DNA of 64,000 bases, taken from the NCBI GenBank assembly GCA_944989445.1, contig CALYLW010000434.1, forward strand, positions 182,001 to 246,000, given 5' to 3'. Shown piece after piece: positions 1 to 11,406 of this stretch; within the stretch, counting starts at the first letter, position 1, and each line of letters begins with the position of its first letter. The notes beneath the pieces were generated by a model. That model was not told where the DNA came from, ran no database searches, and saw nothing but the letters and a program-made list of their open reading frames with translations. This DNA comes from Ampullaceana balthica. Taxonomy: Eukaryota; Mollusca; Gastropoda; Lymnaeidae. The position numbers and the translations under genes are program-made.

Positions 1-170
1 ATGTTCGTTTTGTCCGTGTGCAAAGTAAAAAAACAAAAACAACTCGTGTGCAAAGTTGCACAGCATCCATTATTTGTGCAGTAGTTTACTAAATTTTCTG
101 TGCCCTAATTCTAAATTGCTGCGAAGTGTCGGTCAGATGTCTATGCGGCCGCGCAGCTATAGGGAACATT
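1..170. mobile_element. Partial CAATGTTCCC-type MITE
   Basis: Right part of a short inverted-repeat element cut by the window edge. It holds the TTCGTT..GTCCGTGTGCAAAGT block and ends with AGGGAACATTGG. The same block occurs at 49421-49582 and, reversed, at 29295-29483, so it is a dispersed family. The left end and any target duplication lie outside the window. Confidence 0.6.
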
Positions 171-516
171 GGTTGCTACCACCAATAATACTAATAGTGT
201 TTCTTTTAATGATGAAAGTAGATCACGCAAGAGAGTATCCAGTAAAAAAAACATAATTAAGATAGAAATGACACAGATCAAATCCAAGTCTTTGTAGTGT
301 CTAAAAAAGTGTCTGCTTTTTAAAGAAGTTTTTGTAATGTCATTTGAATTGTGGCGTCCAATTCTCAGTGGTCCATTCTAATGTATACATAATTATAAAT
401 TGCTCTTTGATATTTGAGATGTTATTTAGACTCGTATAAATGTGCAATACTTTCTTATGTCTATTTTCAGTCCCTCTATTACTGTGCAAGTTATCAAAAC
501 GTTTTTTTCCCCTCAG
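171..516. other. Non-coding stretch
   Basis: AT-rich sequence with no convincing gene. It ends in a pyrimidine-rich run, TTTTTTTCCCCTCAG, that could be the splice acceptor for the candidate exon that follows. Confidence 0.4.
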
Positions 517-588
517 AAGTCTACCTTTGTATCTCACCAATCTTCACCAAGTCATTCGCTGAACGAGCTCTTAGCAAGAAAAATGTGA
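517..588 (+). CDS. Possible terminal exon, unassigned
   Basis: After a strong acceptor-like TTTTTTTCCCCTCAG (ending at 516) there is a 23-codon open stretch closed by TGA. It is Ser/His-rich, beginning KSTFVSHQSS and ending LNELLARKM. An AATAAA hexamer near 899 could be its poly(A) signal. If real, it is the last exon of a plus-strand gene beginning outside the window. Evidence is splice-site quality and composition only. I do not recognise the peptide and no upstream exon is visible, so chance remains likely. Confidence 0.25.
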   Translation, partial: KSTFVSHQSSPSHSLNELLARKM

Positions 589-2668
589 ACGATGAAAAGA
601 ATCAAGTAAAATGTCGACTTGGCAAGCGCACTTTACAGAAAACTTTAATATTTTATTTTTCATTGACCACAGAAACCATTATCAAAGATTATTTACGTAC
701 TCCTTAAAACACACGATTTTACTTTTTGTTAGTGACCGGGATGGCTTAAAGTAATCCTGGTTATGAATATACGTCAATTCTGTATGTCGTGATTGTTAAA
801 TATCTTAGAAATGGGTTTGTAGTGATGTCTTCAATCTTAGCTATAAGGTCATAATGCTAAGACAGAATCTCTTTAGAAAGAAGAAAGAAAGATGCCTTAA
901 TAAAAGTACAATCTTGCATATGGTCTGTAATTTAAGAGTGATTTTTTTTTATTTGCAAGGGTTAATTTTCTAATACACCTTTGACAAAATAATTAAATAT
1001 TTGAGGATTTAGATTCCTTAAAGGTTTTGGCACATTGAAATTAAATATACATTGTGTTATTTCTTACTTGTAAACCCACTTATATTCACAAATAAAATTG
1101 TTTTTAATATTTTAAATTTTAATTATCCTCTTTTGGTCTGGTTTTTACAAATAGCACTTTGTTTGTTTTGTTAAACATACTTTTAAATTTATACATAACT
1201 AAAACACCTAAACATACACAACTGAATTATGACTCTTGTCATGCATTTTACATTTCAGTATGCTCATATTTAATATCCTTCAAATTCAAGATAAATTCGT
1301 ACATTTCGTTTTATCCCCTGTCAATTTATTTATTTTTTAAAAATTCGGACAGGGGGTAGTAAGGTGTTTAAGTGACAAAAAGTCAAGTATGAAAGTCAAA
1401 GTGTCAAACATTGTTTTCCTCACTCTGCACAATAACATTTTTCTTTAAAATGTTAGAGTTGTTTGCGCGCCGCGTTACTGAAAACAAATAAAGATATCCG
1501 TTAGACGTTACTTTGATGACAACAAAGAAATCAGAATTTATTTTGACGACAACAATGCTTACTGCTAGACGTAAGTAGACATGTCTAATCGAAGAATAAA
1601 TTCACCTGTTGAATTTAGGCATGTCAATAATTATACTTTAAAATATATTGGAATGCAAAATGATTTTTTTTCCAATTTAAAATGATAAATATTTCATAAT
1701 AAACCGGATTAGGTACAACAAATGGCAGACTTTTCCCTCCAACGTCTAGTCGTTACAAGTAATTCAGGTGCTCACTTCTTTCCCGACAGTAGTAAGTTAA
1801 CATGATATGAGATGGACATTGACTTAATGGCTATAGTATAACTCTATAAGGTTGTCTTTAATATCTCAAAAAGAGGGGGGGGGGTAGATTTTTATAATTT
1901 TTATTAACTCGCTCCGAGTATTTATGTTGTATTCCTTACACATTTTGTGTTGTTTTTGTATTTAAAAAAAAATAGATATTGATAATAAAGATAATGAGCA
2001 GGTTTAAATGATTATAATTATTGCCCACAAAGTGACGTTAATGACATAATAGTAGATCTATAGTAAACTATAGAAAAGCATCAAAATCGAATTTTATAAC
2101 AAGATTGGCATCAGAACAGTTTTATACACTTCAGTTCAAATGCATCATACGCGGTTCACGTTTTGACCCTGTTGTTCCCAGACAAAACAAGTAGGAAACT
2201 AAATTTTAGAAAATAAATGGAAGCATTGTCATTTTTCTGTAGATCTTAATTTGAGAGGAGTTGACATAAAGGAGTATGTGATGTATGTAGTAAATTATAG
2301 TATATTAACATCAGACGAACACAATATATATATATATATTTAATGAGTTCATAAATTCACGATCAGTGCAGGATTTTTAATTGACATCTTTAGGTCAATT
2401 AAAGCAAATGGAAGTTCTATTAGCCAAATAGAGAATTATTCTTCATAATTGCAGAAGTGACAATTGTCACCGGAGGATCTAATGCGAATTCACACAAACG
2501 AGTCTGTTTCAAGACGCTATGGCAATTTATGTCGTTCTGTAAGCCAAAACCCAAAACAAGCAACATTAGTCTGTTCAATGAATGTTCTTTAAAAGTAAAA
2601 ATATTGAATAATAATCCTGCCTACCCATGACACAAATATCAGAAGCTCTGAATTTCTAAGATTTCACG
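589..2668. other. Intergenic, AT-rich
   Basis: No gene recognised. It contains a G run near 1875-1884, a short TA run near 2325-2339 and many poly-A/T tracts. Open stretches here are short and low-complexity. Confidence 0.5.
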
Positions 2669-3507
2669 CAATAAATCAGTGATTCCCAAAGTGGGCGCTA
2701 CCGTCCCCTTGTGGGTGCTAAGGCAATCCAGGGGGGCAGTGAAAGCCACAGGCCCATTATGGGGGGGGGGCGATGAATAATTGTGAGGGGGTGGTGAAAG
2801 CATAAGAGAAAGAAGAGAAGATTTAGAAAAAAAATTGCGTATTCCGTGATGACGCTTAATATTTCTTTGAGAAACGTTATGGACGTTGGTTTGGTTCCGG
2901 CATACGCCATCACTTGCATTTAGATTTGTGCAAATGCGCACTTCCAGACTAAAAGAACATTTGACAAAAATTAATGGTCATAATTAAGGATTTATTTTAT
3001 TTGCGAACACTAAAATAAAAATAAACAATTATCAAACAACCGACATTGGCAAAACTTTTTTCAATCGCAACCACACAAGATTGCGATGGCTTGCTTGTTT
3101 CTTGCAATATTTCGTTAATAATTGCTAAATCGGGAAAAGATCATACTATTGGTGAAGAACAAATTATACCGGCTATGCGTTTAGTAATACGTTCTGTGCT
3201 ACACAAGCCAGCATCTGATATTATCAAGAAGAATTCGTTAATAGTAATAATACATTGCCATTAAGAATTGATGAAATGGCTAAAGTTGTTGAAGATTCAT
3301 TGTGTGGCTATTTAAAAACATCTCTCTTTTCTATTCAGCTCAATGAGTCAATTTTGCCAGGAAATGAAGCTTTACTTTTAGCATACGTGGGTACACAAAG
3401 AAATAATAAATTTGCCAAAAATCATTATTTGCTCAATATTTTCAAGCTGATTCCAAAGAATTATCAATATTTCATTCATTGGATAAGAAAAAGGAATACC
3501 TCAAAGA

Positions 3508-3725
3508 CAGGGGTGGGCAAACTACGGCCCACGGGCCGCATGTGGCCCGCTTGGGAGTTTTTGGCGGCCCTCGGAAGCCTGTGGTAATATCGAAAAAATC
3601 AATTAATTTATGTTAAAGATGGTTTTTTGTACTTGAATCGAGGATACAATTTGGTTACTTGCGGCCCCTTGATGTTCAACTTCTTACTTATGAGGCCCTT
3701 GCCCTAAAAAGTTTGCCCACCCCTG
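3508..3725. mobile_element. hAT-type MITE (CAGGGGTGGGCAAACT)
   Basis: 218-bp non-autonomous element with near-perfect terminal inverted repeats CAGGGGTGGGCAAACT and AGTTTGCCCACCCCTG. Its flanks are CTCAAAGA (3500-3507) and CTCTAAGA (3726-3733), an 8-bp target duplication with one mismatch. The interior holds CGGCCC-rich sequence and no coding. It lies in the ZBED5-like relic and is therefore younger. Confidence 0.85.
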
Positions 3726-5419
3726 CTCTAAGAAATATTTCACTAGCCACAGATTTAGCTCTAGCGATAGTATGGCGCTATAGGGGTAATCTTGCATATT
3801 TATTAAAAATGAGGCGCTGAATGCATTCACAGTACACTATATAATCCATCGTCAACATCTAGTTGTAAATATTTAATTGCATGCCCACATAATTCATTAC
3901 AATATGTAATCAAAGCTATCAACACAATCAGAAGTAAATTATTGAATGACAGATTATTCAAACAGCTTTGTATTGAAAACGATGAAGAATTTAAATGTTT
4001 GCTGCTTCATACAGAAGTTCGTTGGTTGTCAAATGGAGCTTGATTGGATTGGTTTTATAAGCTGTTTAACTCGATGCTGAAATACTTGAAAGATAAAAAT
4101 AATGCTTTACGATCCAATTTAATTCAATTAAAATGTGACATCTCTTACTTGACCAACTTGTTTCAAAAATGTAATGAAATGAATCTTTCGCTTCAAGGTG
4201 ATGAACTGAATTTAAAAACAACAAACTCTGTTATTTCTGCATTTGTAACATAACCTCTTTTGTACAAAAGAAATGTTAAACGAGGGGAATTTAGCCAGTT
4301 CCCAAATTTATCAGCAGCAGGAAAAAAATGATGCAGTCATACTTTTGTATTGTCAGGTCTTGGATGCTCTCCATTTAGATTTTATTAACTATATGATGTT
4401 CTTTTTTTTTGAAAATGAACATACTTGATTGGATTTATGATCCTTTTTGAAGTGGCAACACAGAATAATATACGCAGTTTCAAGAAGAACTGATCGAAGG
4501 AACTACAAATGATGAATTTAAATTTAAATTCAATAATTATGACTGGAAAAGGAGATCCCTACAGTTTATGGGGCCGTCCATAAATGACGTCACGCAATTT
4601 TTGCCGATTTTTGACCCCCTCCCCCCCTCGTCACGCGTCGTCACAAAAACTTAGACCCCCCCTCCAAAAATACGTCACAAATCTTTGACCACCCCCCCCC
4701 CGAAAAAAAACAAACAAAAAAAAACAACCTCCAAAATAAAAAAAACAAACTTTATTTTCTATTTGAAAATAAGTATGTTTCAAATCACTTTTATTGTAAT
4801 TTAAGTATTTATTATTTATTTAGTGAAGATATACATTGTAATATCGTAACCCGCGTTAAGCATTTTTTTAAAACGTTTAACTGGCCTTCAGAAAACGACC
4901 TGTGTTAACATCCTTAGATTATATTTATTTTAATGCATACAAATTAAACATTGACTATTAATCATCACGGTTAACGTCTTTGTTTAGAAAAAACGAATAT
5001 TTAAAAATAGCATTTTTAAAATGTTTTTTTTTAAATCCCTCAATTGACTGACGGGCATCCAGTAAGAAAGAGGTCGGCGAACAGAGGTAAATAACCTCAA
5101 CTTGGGTCAAAAAGGGAATTCTTGAGGGTAATGCAGACTCATTTTGGACATATAACATCCACTACAATCCACTAGATATATATTAATTTAAAATACGGCA
5201 TGTGTACGTGTACGCTTGGAACATATGCCCATTATTGAACCGCTTCTTTCCAGAAAATGCATTTTTTTAAAAATTTGACAATTATGTAGATTTCTTACCT
5301 ACGTACTATATACGACGAGACCTAAATCTACCCTACTTTCATTTATATTGACACGAGTGTCAATAATCTTAATCCACATGACTTGTCTGTATCTCATATC
5401 CTTTCTGTGATATTTAAAA

Positions 5420-5893
5420 CTAGACGCCCCGCGGCGTAGCATACGCCGCAGACTTGCTCATAGATAGTGCAAGAAAAAAAGGGAGGGGGAGAACGGACAC
5501 AAACAGTAGCACGAACAAATGGGAACAACGCGGGTGAACGATGGGGGACCACCGAAGCATTTCTGGTAAGTATTTAGGACATCGCCACAATATATAAACA
5601 AATATTACAGCCATGAAGCCAAGTTGGAGAGCAACAACTTCGTCCATGAACGAAATATGCGACCAATAGAAACAGACAGGTACCTGGTGAAGGAATTGAT
5701 ATAACATTGAACAAAGCTTTTTTCCGTGACATGCGAAGCGGTGTTTATGTTTGCTAAGAAAGGGGGGAAAAGAATAGGCATTGACATTTTTAAAATTTAA
5801 AAAAAAACATATGTTGCCACTTGGGCTTGAACCTAAGACCTTCCACATGTTAGGCGGATGTAATAACCAATATACTACGAAATACATACACAC
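5420..5893 (-). mobile_element. Hairpin-ended repeat with tRNA-Val-like head
   Basis: On the minus strand this runs from a tRNA-like segment (about 5885 to 5820: GTAGTATATTGGTTATTACA, the sequence CTAACAT where Val-AAC has its anticodon, and a GGTTCAAGCCC B box) to an end with a perfect GCGGCGTA/TACGCCGC hairpin (5431-5449), then CTAG before T (5420). The hairpin-proximal 80 bp recur at 32390-32470. It may be a SINE with a hairpin tail, or a hairpin element joined to a tRNA relic. The long open frame here is not a protein: it spans the tRNA-like segment and repeat. Confidence 0.5.
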
Positions 5894-6228
5894 TGTGCAG
5901 GAACTTCGAAAGTGAATGTAAAAAACATTGCTGTCTCAAGACATGCCCCACCCCTCCACTACCTTCGCTTGCCAACCGTTAACTGTGTTTAGTTGACCCG
6001 AGCGAGGGTCATTCGTCATGCTCGGTTGCACATATTTTTGCTGCTTACTTGCCTGGCATGGTCCCATGAAGAGAATTATATATATAGATTAATGCCTTAA
6101 AAACTGAGCTAAGAAGAAAGTTGTTTTGTGCTGCTCTCGAATTGCGATGTCAAGAATTTGATGAATTCAATAAAGTTAATGAATACTTGACTAATTTTAA
6201 ATGGGCTCATTTACCATTATATCTAGAA

Positions 6229-6413
6229 CAGTGCTTCTCAAACTTTTTAGTATGATGGACCGGCAGAAATTTTGGCCATTACACGAGAGACCGGTGCACT
6301 ATTTTCCATGCACTTTCAATTTTTTCTGTCCTTTTTTTAGAACATCTGTGGACCGGCAGCGGATGGCCCACGGACCGGCACCGGTCCGCGGACCACCACT
6401 TTGAGAAGCACTG
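6229..6413. mobile_element. hAT-type MITE (CAGTGCTTCTCAAA)
   Basis: 185-bp element with inverted ends CAGTGCTTCTCAAACTTTTT and ..CACTTTGAGAAGCACTG and an identical 8-bp flanking duplication ATCTAGAA (6221-6228 and 6414-6421). The interior is rich in GGACCGGC. A solo end of the same type, TTGAGAAGTACTG, lies near 6934-6946. Confidence 0.88.
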
Positions 6414-7264
6414 ATCTAGAAGACTAGAATGGCCAGGGGCGTTTAACCAAAAACCAATCGAACAATTATATCAAACGTAAAACGATTTTAATTCTATCAA
6501 ATAGATTCTCCTCCCTCCCCTTTTAAAGAAAAAGGATATTCCGTGTCGTTTTGACTTGAAATATCTACAAATAATCCTATTCAGATCATTTTTAGACACT
6601 TGTCATGCTGTTAAAACTCACCAGTAGCATTTTCGAGGGGGGGGGGTAACGACTCTCCCACAAATCCCCGAGTCATGTGAGCAGGACCTAGAGTCTGTAA
6701 CGTACACATAAACTTGTACATTTTGGGGTAACGGGCACAAAAGTCCATGACAGAACCAAACGGAGCTGCGGTTACATCACAAATGCTTTGATGTCAACAT
6801 CAAACGACGCAGTGTAGCAATTTCATATGTTATCTTGTGGATTCTCAAACTTACGGATTATAATAAAATTAGATTTAATATTCATGTCTTGATAGCTTAC
6901 GCCAACCAGCGTCTGATGGCCTATTACCGGCACATTGAGAAGTACTGATTTTTCATTAAAAAAAAAGAAAAAAAAAGAAAAAAAAGTCAATAAATAAATT
7001 GTAAGCGACCAAATATTTTAGTAGAAGTTTTATTTAAAGTTACCCTTTTTATGTGACGTCACATTTCTTCAACACCCCCCTCCCCCTCGTCACGCTTCGT
7101 CACAAAAGTGTGACCCCCTCCCTACCCTAGGTGCGTGATGTCCTTTATGGACGGCCCCTATCCTGAAATATGGGCTGTAGTTCAAAAGTTCTTGATTCTA
7201 TTTCCTTCAACATATTTCGTGGAAAGTGGCTTCATTACGGTAACCAATTAATTAACAAATAACA

Positions 7265-8718
7265 ACCAAAGAAAAAAAAGAAACCGAATGCAAAAAGAAC
7301 TTCTCCTTCGGGTTATAATCTGCTTGTAGGTCAAACAGCTCTAACTGTATATCCTCTGGGGCTGAATCAGATACTGCATTGTGGCGAATTGTGGATATTT
7401 AAGATTGGTTCAAGATTCTTGAGGTCTTGGAACTTCCTTTCAAACTCCATTGCGAAGGCATCCAACTGTTCTTTTTACTTGTCAACCATTTCACTAAAAA
7501 TGATTTTTTGTTGGAGCAAAGGAAATTGCAAAACCTGTTTTCAACTGCTTTCCTGGAGGATAAGGAGAATTTTGCCTGAAATGATTTAACATAAACATAT
7601 ATTTAATGTGCAAACAAGCTTTTGTCCTAAAGTTTGACATTCAACTTTTCAATAATGTCAATGGAAAACATGCAGACTGGCTACCAGTTTTCATTAACAA
7701 TGGTAGTAACAAAATCACAAACAAAACCCTTCATCTCCAGGAACATAACTATTTCTTCCATGAGATCCCACAATCGCCTCAATATCTTGCCATGCTTAGC
7801 CAGCGGATACTGCTGTGGTTTATAATATTATAATATTCAAGCAGTTCCTAGAACTGCCTGTGGTTAAATGCCCTGGCTGTGACAGTTTATCATACTGACA
7901 ACTGCTTGACCTTCAACACAGCTTCAAACACACGTTCCTGATGAAATATAGTGGAGAGGTCAGAGTGTATGGTCAGGATGTTATTCTTCTTTAACTTTAT
8001 TCTTCATCAATTTCAACAGAATTTAAATTAATTCCAGTTAAAGCACACGGTACATCTATTGTTAACACTTGCCATCTTGTTCCACACCAACCCAGTTCTT
8101 TCAACACAGTTCTCAACAGCCTTGAATAAATCCTGGCCTGTTGTGTGTCTTTGAGTTACTCAAAACTAATTAATCCTTCGGTTAGCTCGAAAGGAGTGTT
8201 TATTTACCGAATAAATACCAACAATTGTGCTGTTCCTGTACTTTGGTACTTTTGTACAAAGCAAGAAAGTACGACAAAAAGTCTTTGCTTGCATCTCAAA
8301 GTTGGTGCATCAAATTGTCACTTATCTTTTCAAAACGCCTGACTACAATTCTCCTTGATAGATAAATGCATTCAAATTTTATTTTATGTTCTGGACACAT
8401 AATGTTAGCTGCATCTGACAAGCATTCCTTTATGAACTCGCTGTCAGAAAAAAAGCTCTTTCCATTTTACGATCTTACAGGACAGCAACAAACTGGCTTC
8501 GGTTGCAGCATCTTGTATTCAAGACTGTTGGTGAAAACATTTTGCTGCTTATTTAAATTATTAACCAACACCTGGCATTTACTTTTCCTCGTTTAAACAG
8601 TTCGTTAAACTGTGCCCGAAATCAAAATGTTTTGTTTGGCGATGTCTTTTTAAGTTGTAATCCTGAAAGACGATCACACTGTCACGACACAGCAAAGAGC
8701 CTAATTTGCCCACCCCTG
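7265..8718 (-). pseudogene. GTF2IRD2-like hAT transposase relic
   Basis: Read on the minus strand from a hAT end CAGGGGTGGGCAAATT (8718 inward), this resembles the GTF2IRD2-type hAT transposase: near 8460 FSDSEFIKECLSDAANIMCP, then LSRRVVRRFEKISDN near 8340, and close to the far end FQDLKNLEPILNIHNSP. Many frameshifts and stops break it. It stops abruptly near the ZBED5-like C-terminal piece, so its left end is truncated and I found no target duplication. Plus-strand open stretches here (for example around 7606-7833 and 8366-8596) are its shadows. The family call is from motif recall. Confidence 0.55.
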
Positions 8719-8823
8719 AGCTAGAATAATAAAAAAAAATTCAGGGGTGTGGGGCGCTAAGTTATATTTTTCTCTGGAAAGGGGGTGGTAGGCCAAAAAC
8801 GTTTTGGAACCACTGCAATAAAT

Positions 8824-9165
8824 TGTGAGAAAAACATATGGGCAATTTCTTTTTTGTTTCACTTAAGAAACTAAGTCTTATGAAAAAAGTTTACATAAGA
8901 AACTGTCTAATAATTTAATTTAAAACTTCAGCAGGTCGCTAAGAGTAAGAGAAAGAATTGAAGTAATGATGAATGACCATAATTGATTTGACACATGACT
9001 GCTTCCAAAATGATATAAGCGTTTTTATATTTATTTATAAATGTATTATTATAAATTCTTCTCCACAGCCTACGGCCTACATCAATGTTTTACCTCATAA
9101 ACTGTAATTTTTAATCATAAAGTAATCATTTTGAACTAGCAATTTCTGATATATATGTATATATA

Positions 9166-9245
<80 letters not shown>

Positions 9246-10019
9246 TAAGAGTATATTTTTAACACTCCAATCATAAATAACACACTCTTCAGTGGTCCTC
9301 TTAGGTTGACGTGTTTACTGCTTTCGTTTCCGTAGCGTATCCTGGGTATTTAAACGGATATCCCCTTTGCCAACTCTACTACATTTCAACTTCTCTCCCC
9401 CTCCCCCGGAAAAATTAAACAACAACATATTATTTCTAGACAAAAACAGCGGTTACCGATAGACTGAAGTAACCGACGTGAACTAATAAAATAACGCTAC
9501 CCTCTGAAGGGAAAGTGTGGAAGACTTGACTTTGTACAACTATCTCAACTTGTTTCGACGCAATAAATAGAGGTCCAGACCCAGGATTATTAGCGCCCTT
9601 ATCTTTAGAGACCTTCAACTTGAAAGACTGGGACCATAGTGTGTTCTGTGACAAGAGGTTTTGTGGAAAAAAAGGCAAAGCGATCACTCAGTTCATGGCT
9701 TGACAAGTTCTTTCTAGGATGTGACCCGCTTACTTCCTAACTTCCTTTTCAGATCATTTGGCACCGGCTAATTTAAGATGAGATAGTGTTACGTGGTTGT
9801 TAGGCGTCACATGTAAGAAATTTATCATAATTATTCTATAGTTTTTTAAATAAAATAATTGTATTTAAATATGAAAGCTTATTTAAACTTGTATTTAGTT
9901 TTTTTAAACAAGAGTTAAACCGTTTCTACCATATGCTACCATATGCTACTTTTTTAAAATGTGAAAGTTCACAGTTTTTAAGGCTTGTAAGGATAACAAC
10001 AGCATGTGTAGGAGTTGTT
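8824..10019. other. Intergenic with TA microsatellite
   Basis: No gene recognised. A near-continuous (TA)n tract occupies about 9150-9241. A C-rich patch near 9396-9411 and scattered poly-T runs are the only other structure. Confidence 0.5.
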
Positions 10020-10030
10020 TTATCATTAGT

Positions 10031-10444
10031 AAACAGAATGGGGGTGAGACTTCAATCAGGCTTATAGATTAGTAAATGCATAACATGTAAACAGGGCATG
10101 AGATAGCCTGACAGGACGAAACAAAACAGCAAACGTTTCGGCAAAAAGCCTTCCTTAACGAACAAAAAGTTACACAAATAAAAAAATATAAAGAAATAAT
10201 TTTAAAAAAATAGTTTTGCCTCATAAGCTTCCTATATAAGCTCACACTATTCCCTTCTTGCTTCATTGACTCTTCGGATTTCACCGCAGCTAAGTTTTAA
10301 AATTTTATTATTTTATTTCTTTATATTCGTTTTATGTGTTACCTTTTTGTTCGTCGAGGAAGGGTCTTTGCCGAAACGTTAGCAGTTTCGTTACGTCCTG
10401 TCAGGCTAACTCATACCCTGTTTACATGTTATCCATTTACTGAA
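10031..10444. mobile_element. Long-TIR foldback element, copy 1
   Basis: Two arms of about 93 bp (from 10070 and ending 10442) are inverted copies sharing AACATGTAAACAGGG, GCCTGACAGGACG and AACGTTTCGGCAAA, with roughly 85% identity by eye. A left extension ATGGGGGTGAGACTTCAATC is shared with the second copy (44513-44672). The unit is flanked by the 11-bp direct repeat TTATCATTAGT (10020-10030 and 10445-10455). No coding. It ends about 470 bp before the first receptor-like gene. Confidence 0.75.
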
Positions 10445-10455
10445 TTATCATTAGT

Positions 10456-10917
10456 TGTGTACACAATACACTTCATTTAAAGTAAAAATTATTGATATGA
10501 ATTTTTTAAATTAGTAATGTCTATTTTCTTTCTTATTTTAGGCTCCGATTCCAAATGAAGTTTTTTCTTCAAAACGTTTTCATCAATCGCGGGAAAAGGT
10601 GAAGATGCATCTTCAAGGAAAGGATCATTGTCTGTTATCTACATTTCAATATTTTCGGAAATTGTTTATTTTAATAATGGGATGAAATGAGATCTTTTAA
10701 GCCTATGTAAGAAATCAACTCAACGAAAGTTTGTATCCATATTTGGCAGTAGAATGTCAAGGAATGGATATTTTACCTGTGTGAAAAGGAAATCGTCCTT
10801 TAGCTTCTGTTATAAATAAATGTGTCAATACCAACAAAAGCCAGTTACATTTTAATGGTTAACACAGATAAACTTCATCAAACCATCATTTGCTCATGGT
10901 TTCATTTACATTTAGAA
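10456..10917 (+). promoter_or_regulatory. Upstream region with candidate splice acceptor of receptor-like gene 1
   Basis: A pyrimidine-rich run ends in TTCTTATTTTAG at 10541, a plausible acceptor placing a 5' UTR exon at 10542-10917. Several ATGs lie upstream of the chosen start, so translation may start elsewhere or initiate by leaky scanning. No TATA box or conserved promoter was identified. Confidence 0.35.
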
Positions 10918-11406
10918 ATGTGCTTCCACCTATTAATTTATTTACTTTTTTTCCAACATCTTCGTGTGACATTTTCACTTAAGTGTCACGACTGTGACGG
11001 GGCTTTCGTACTTCAAACTTATCAAAACGAAAGTACAAATATTTCCTGTGACACCGGATACTATAAACAACTTAAAACAGGAAGTAATTGTGACTGTGTC
11101 TGGACATGCGCACCATGTGCCGAGTGTGGTGTAGGGGAAAATCTGTATCTCAACTATGCAGTGCAGCCGTGTAGTGAGTTTCACAACACTGTTTGCTGTC
11201 ACGACGCCTCCGACGTTGTCGTAAATGGAATCTGTGGGGAAACTACGACAGAAAGTACACCATCATCAACCTTAGCAGTGAATGGACAAACAGTCTACCA
11301 CGTCTATCAAACATCTGCTGGATACAGAAACTCTTGTGTTTTTGTAAGGATTAGTGCGATGTGTCTTCTTACAGTAGTCGCAGTGGTTGTACACATGTTT
11401 GAATGA
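10918..11406 (+). CDS. TNFR-like single-CRD, GPI-type surface protein, gene 1
   Basis: 162 residues from the ATG at 10918. Residues 1-20 form a signal peptide (MCFHLLIYLLFFQHL..). The cysteine-rich domain has Cys at 23, 26, 44, 58, 60, 64, 67, 70, 85, 93, 94 and 106, with GVG after Cys70 and NTVC before the Cys pair. This matches one TNF-receptor repeat except that 14 residues separate Cys70 and Cys85. Two N-glycosylation motifs (NES, NIS) lie between Cys26 and Cys44. A Thr/Ser stalk follows, then a hydrophobic end (LLTVVAVVVHMFE) with no cytoplasmic tail, fitting a GPI signal. An in-frame upstream ATG at 10855 would bury the signal peptide, so the later start is preferred. A ligand-binding or decoy surface role is inference. 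Confidence 0.85.
   Translation: MCFHLLIYLLFFQHLRVTFSLKCHDCDGAFVLQTYQNESTNISCDTGYYKQLKTGSNCDCVWTCAPCAECGVGENLYLNYAVQPCSEFHNTVCCHDASDVVVNGICGETTTESTPSSTLAVNGQTVYHVYQTSAGYRNSCVFVRISAMCLLTVVAVVVHMFE

Larger units (their letters stand above)
4570..7158. mobile_element. PIF/Harbinger-like element (GGGGCCGTCCATAAA)
   Basis: 2.6-kb element bounded by perfect 15-bp inverted repeats GGGGCCGTCCATAAA and TTTATGGACGGCCCC, with subterminal GTGACG/CGTCAC-rich sequence and C runs. A 3-bp direct repeat TAT lies on each side; a TWA duplication is typical of PIF/Harbinger. No transposase is recognisable inside. Relatives are a complete 213-bp copy at 56319-56531 and a right end at about 16868-17018. The interior contains a hairpin-ended element, a tRNA-like segment and a hAT MITE. 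Confidence 0.75.
3046..7257 (+). pseudogene. ZBED5-like hAT transposase relic, interrupted
   Basis: Three separated stretches resemble the ZBED5/ZMYM6/FAM200-type hAT transposase group. At 3046-3500 are pieces containing ISLIIAKSGKDHTIGE and, one frame over, STQLNES-like FSIQLNESILPGNEALLLAY. At 3840-4560 are an HRQHL region, LLLHTEVRWLSNGA followed by a stop, and MNLSLQGDELNL. At 7159-7257 is the C-terminal dimerisation segment with FPSTYFVESGF. Frameshifts, stops and two insertions inactivate it. The third stretch resumes exactly after the 4570-7158 element, which supports one ancestral gene split by insertion. Family assignment is from recall of the motifs. It is an old, non-functional copy. 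Confidence 0.75.
2677..8815 (+). mobile_element. hAT element with ZBED5-like relic, multiply invaded
   Basis: Outer element of a nest. The left end is CAGTGATTCCCAAAGTGGGC and the right end is ..TTTTGGAACCACTG, which are imperfect terminal inverted repeats. Both sides carry the identical 8-bp direct repeat CAATAAAT (2669-2676 and 8816-8823), the target duplication expected for hAT. Inside is a broken ZBED5-like transposase. Later insertions are a hAT MITE (3508-3725), a PIF/Harbinger-like element (4570-7158, itself invaded) and, probably, a minus-strand hAT relic (about 7265-8718). The ends and duplication are read directly; the hAT assignment also rests on the transposase peptides. Confidence 0.85.

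Noticed and set aside
5420..5893. 157-codon minus-strand open frame
   Set aside because: It covers a tRNA-like segment and a dispersed hairpin repeat; no domain or coding bias is visible.
10822..10917. Longer N-terminus for gene 1
   Set aside because: The first frame codon is GTG, and an ATG at 10855 would place a polar stretch before the signal peptide; 10918 gives a clean secretion signal.
10918..11406. Ly6/uPAR or conotoxin-like assignment for the Cys-rich family
   Set aside because: The ladder with C-x2-C-x2-C-G-x-G and the closing NTxC fits TNFR repeats better; there is no Ly6 C-terminal CN motif and the domain is too large for a conotoxin.
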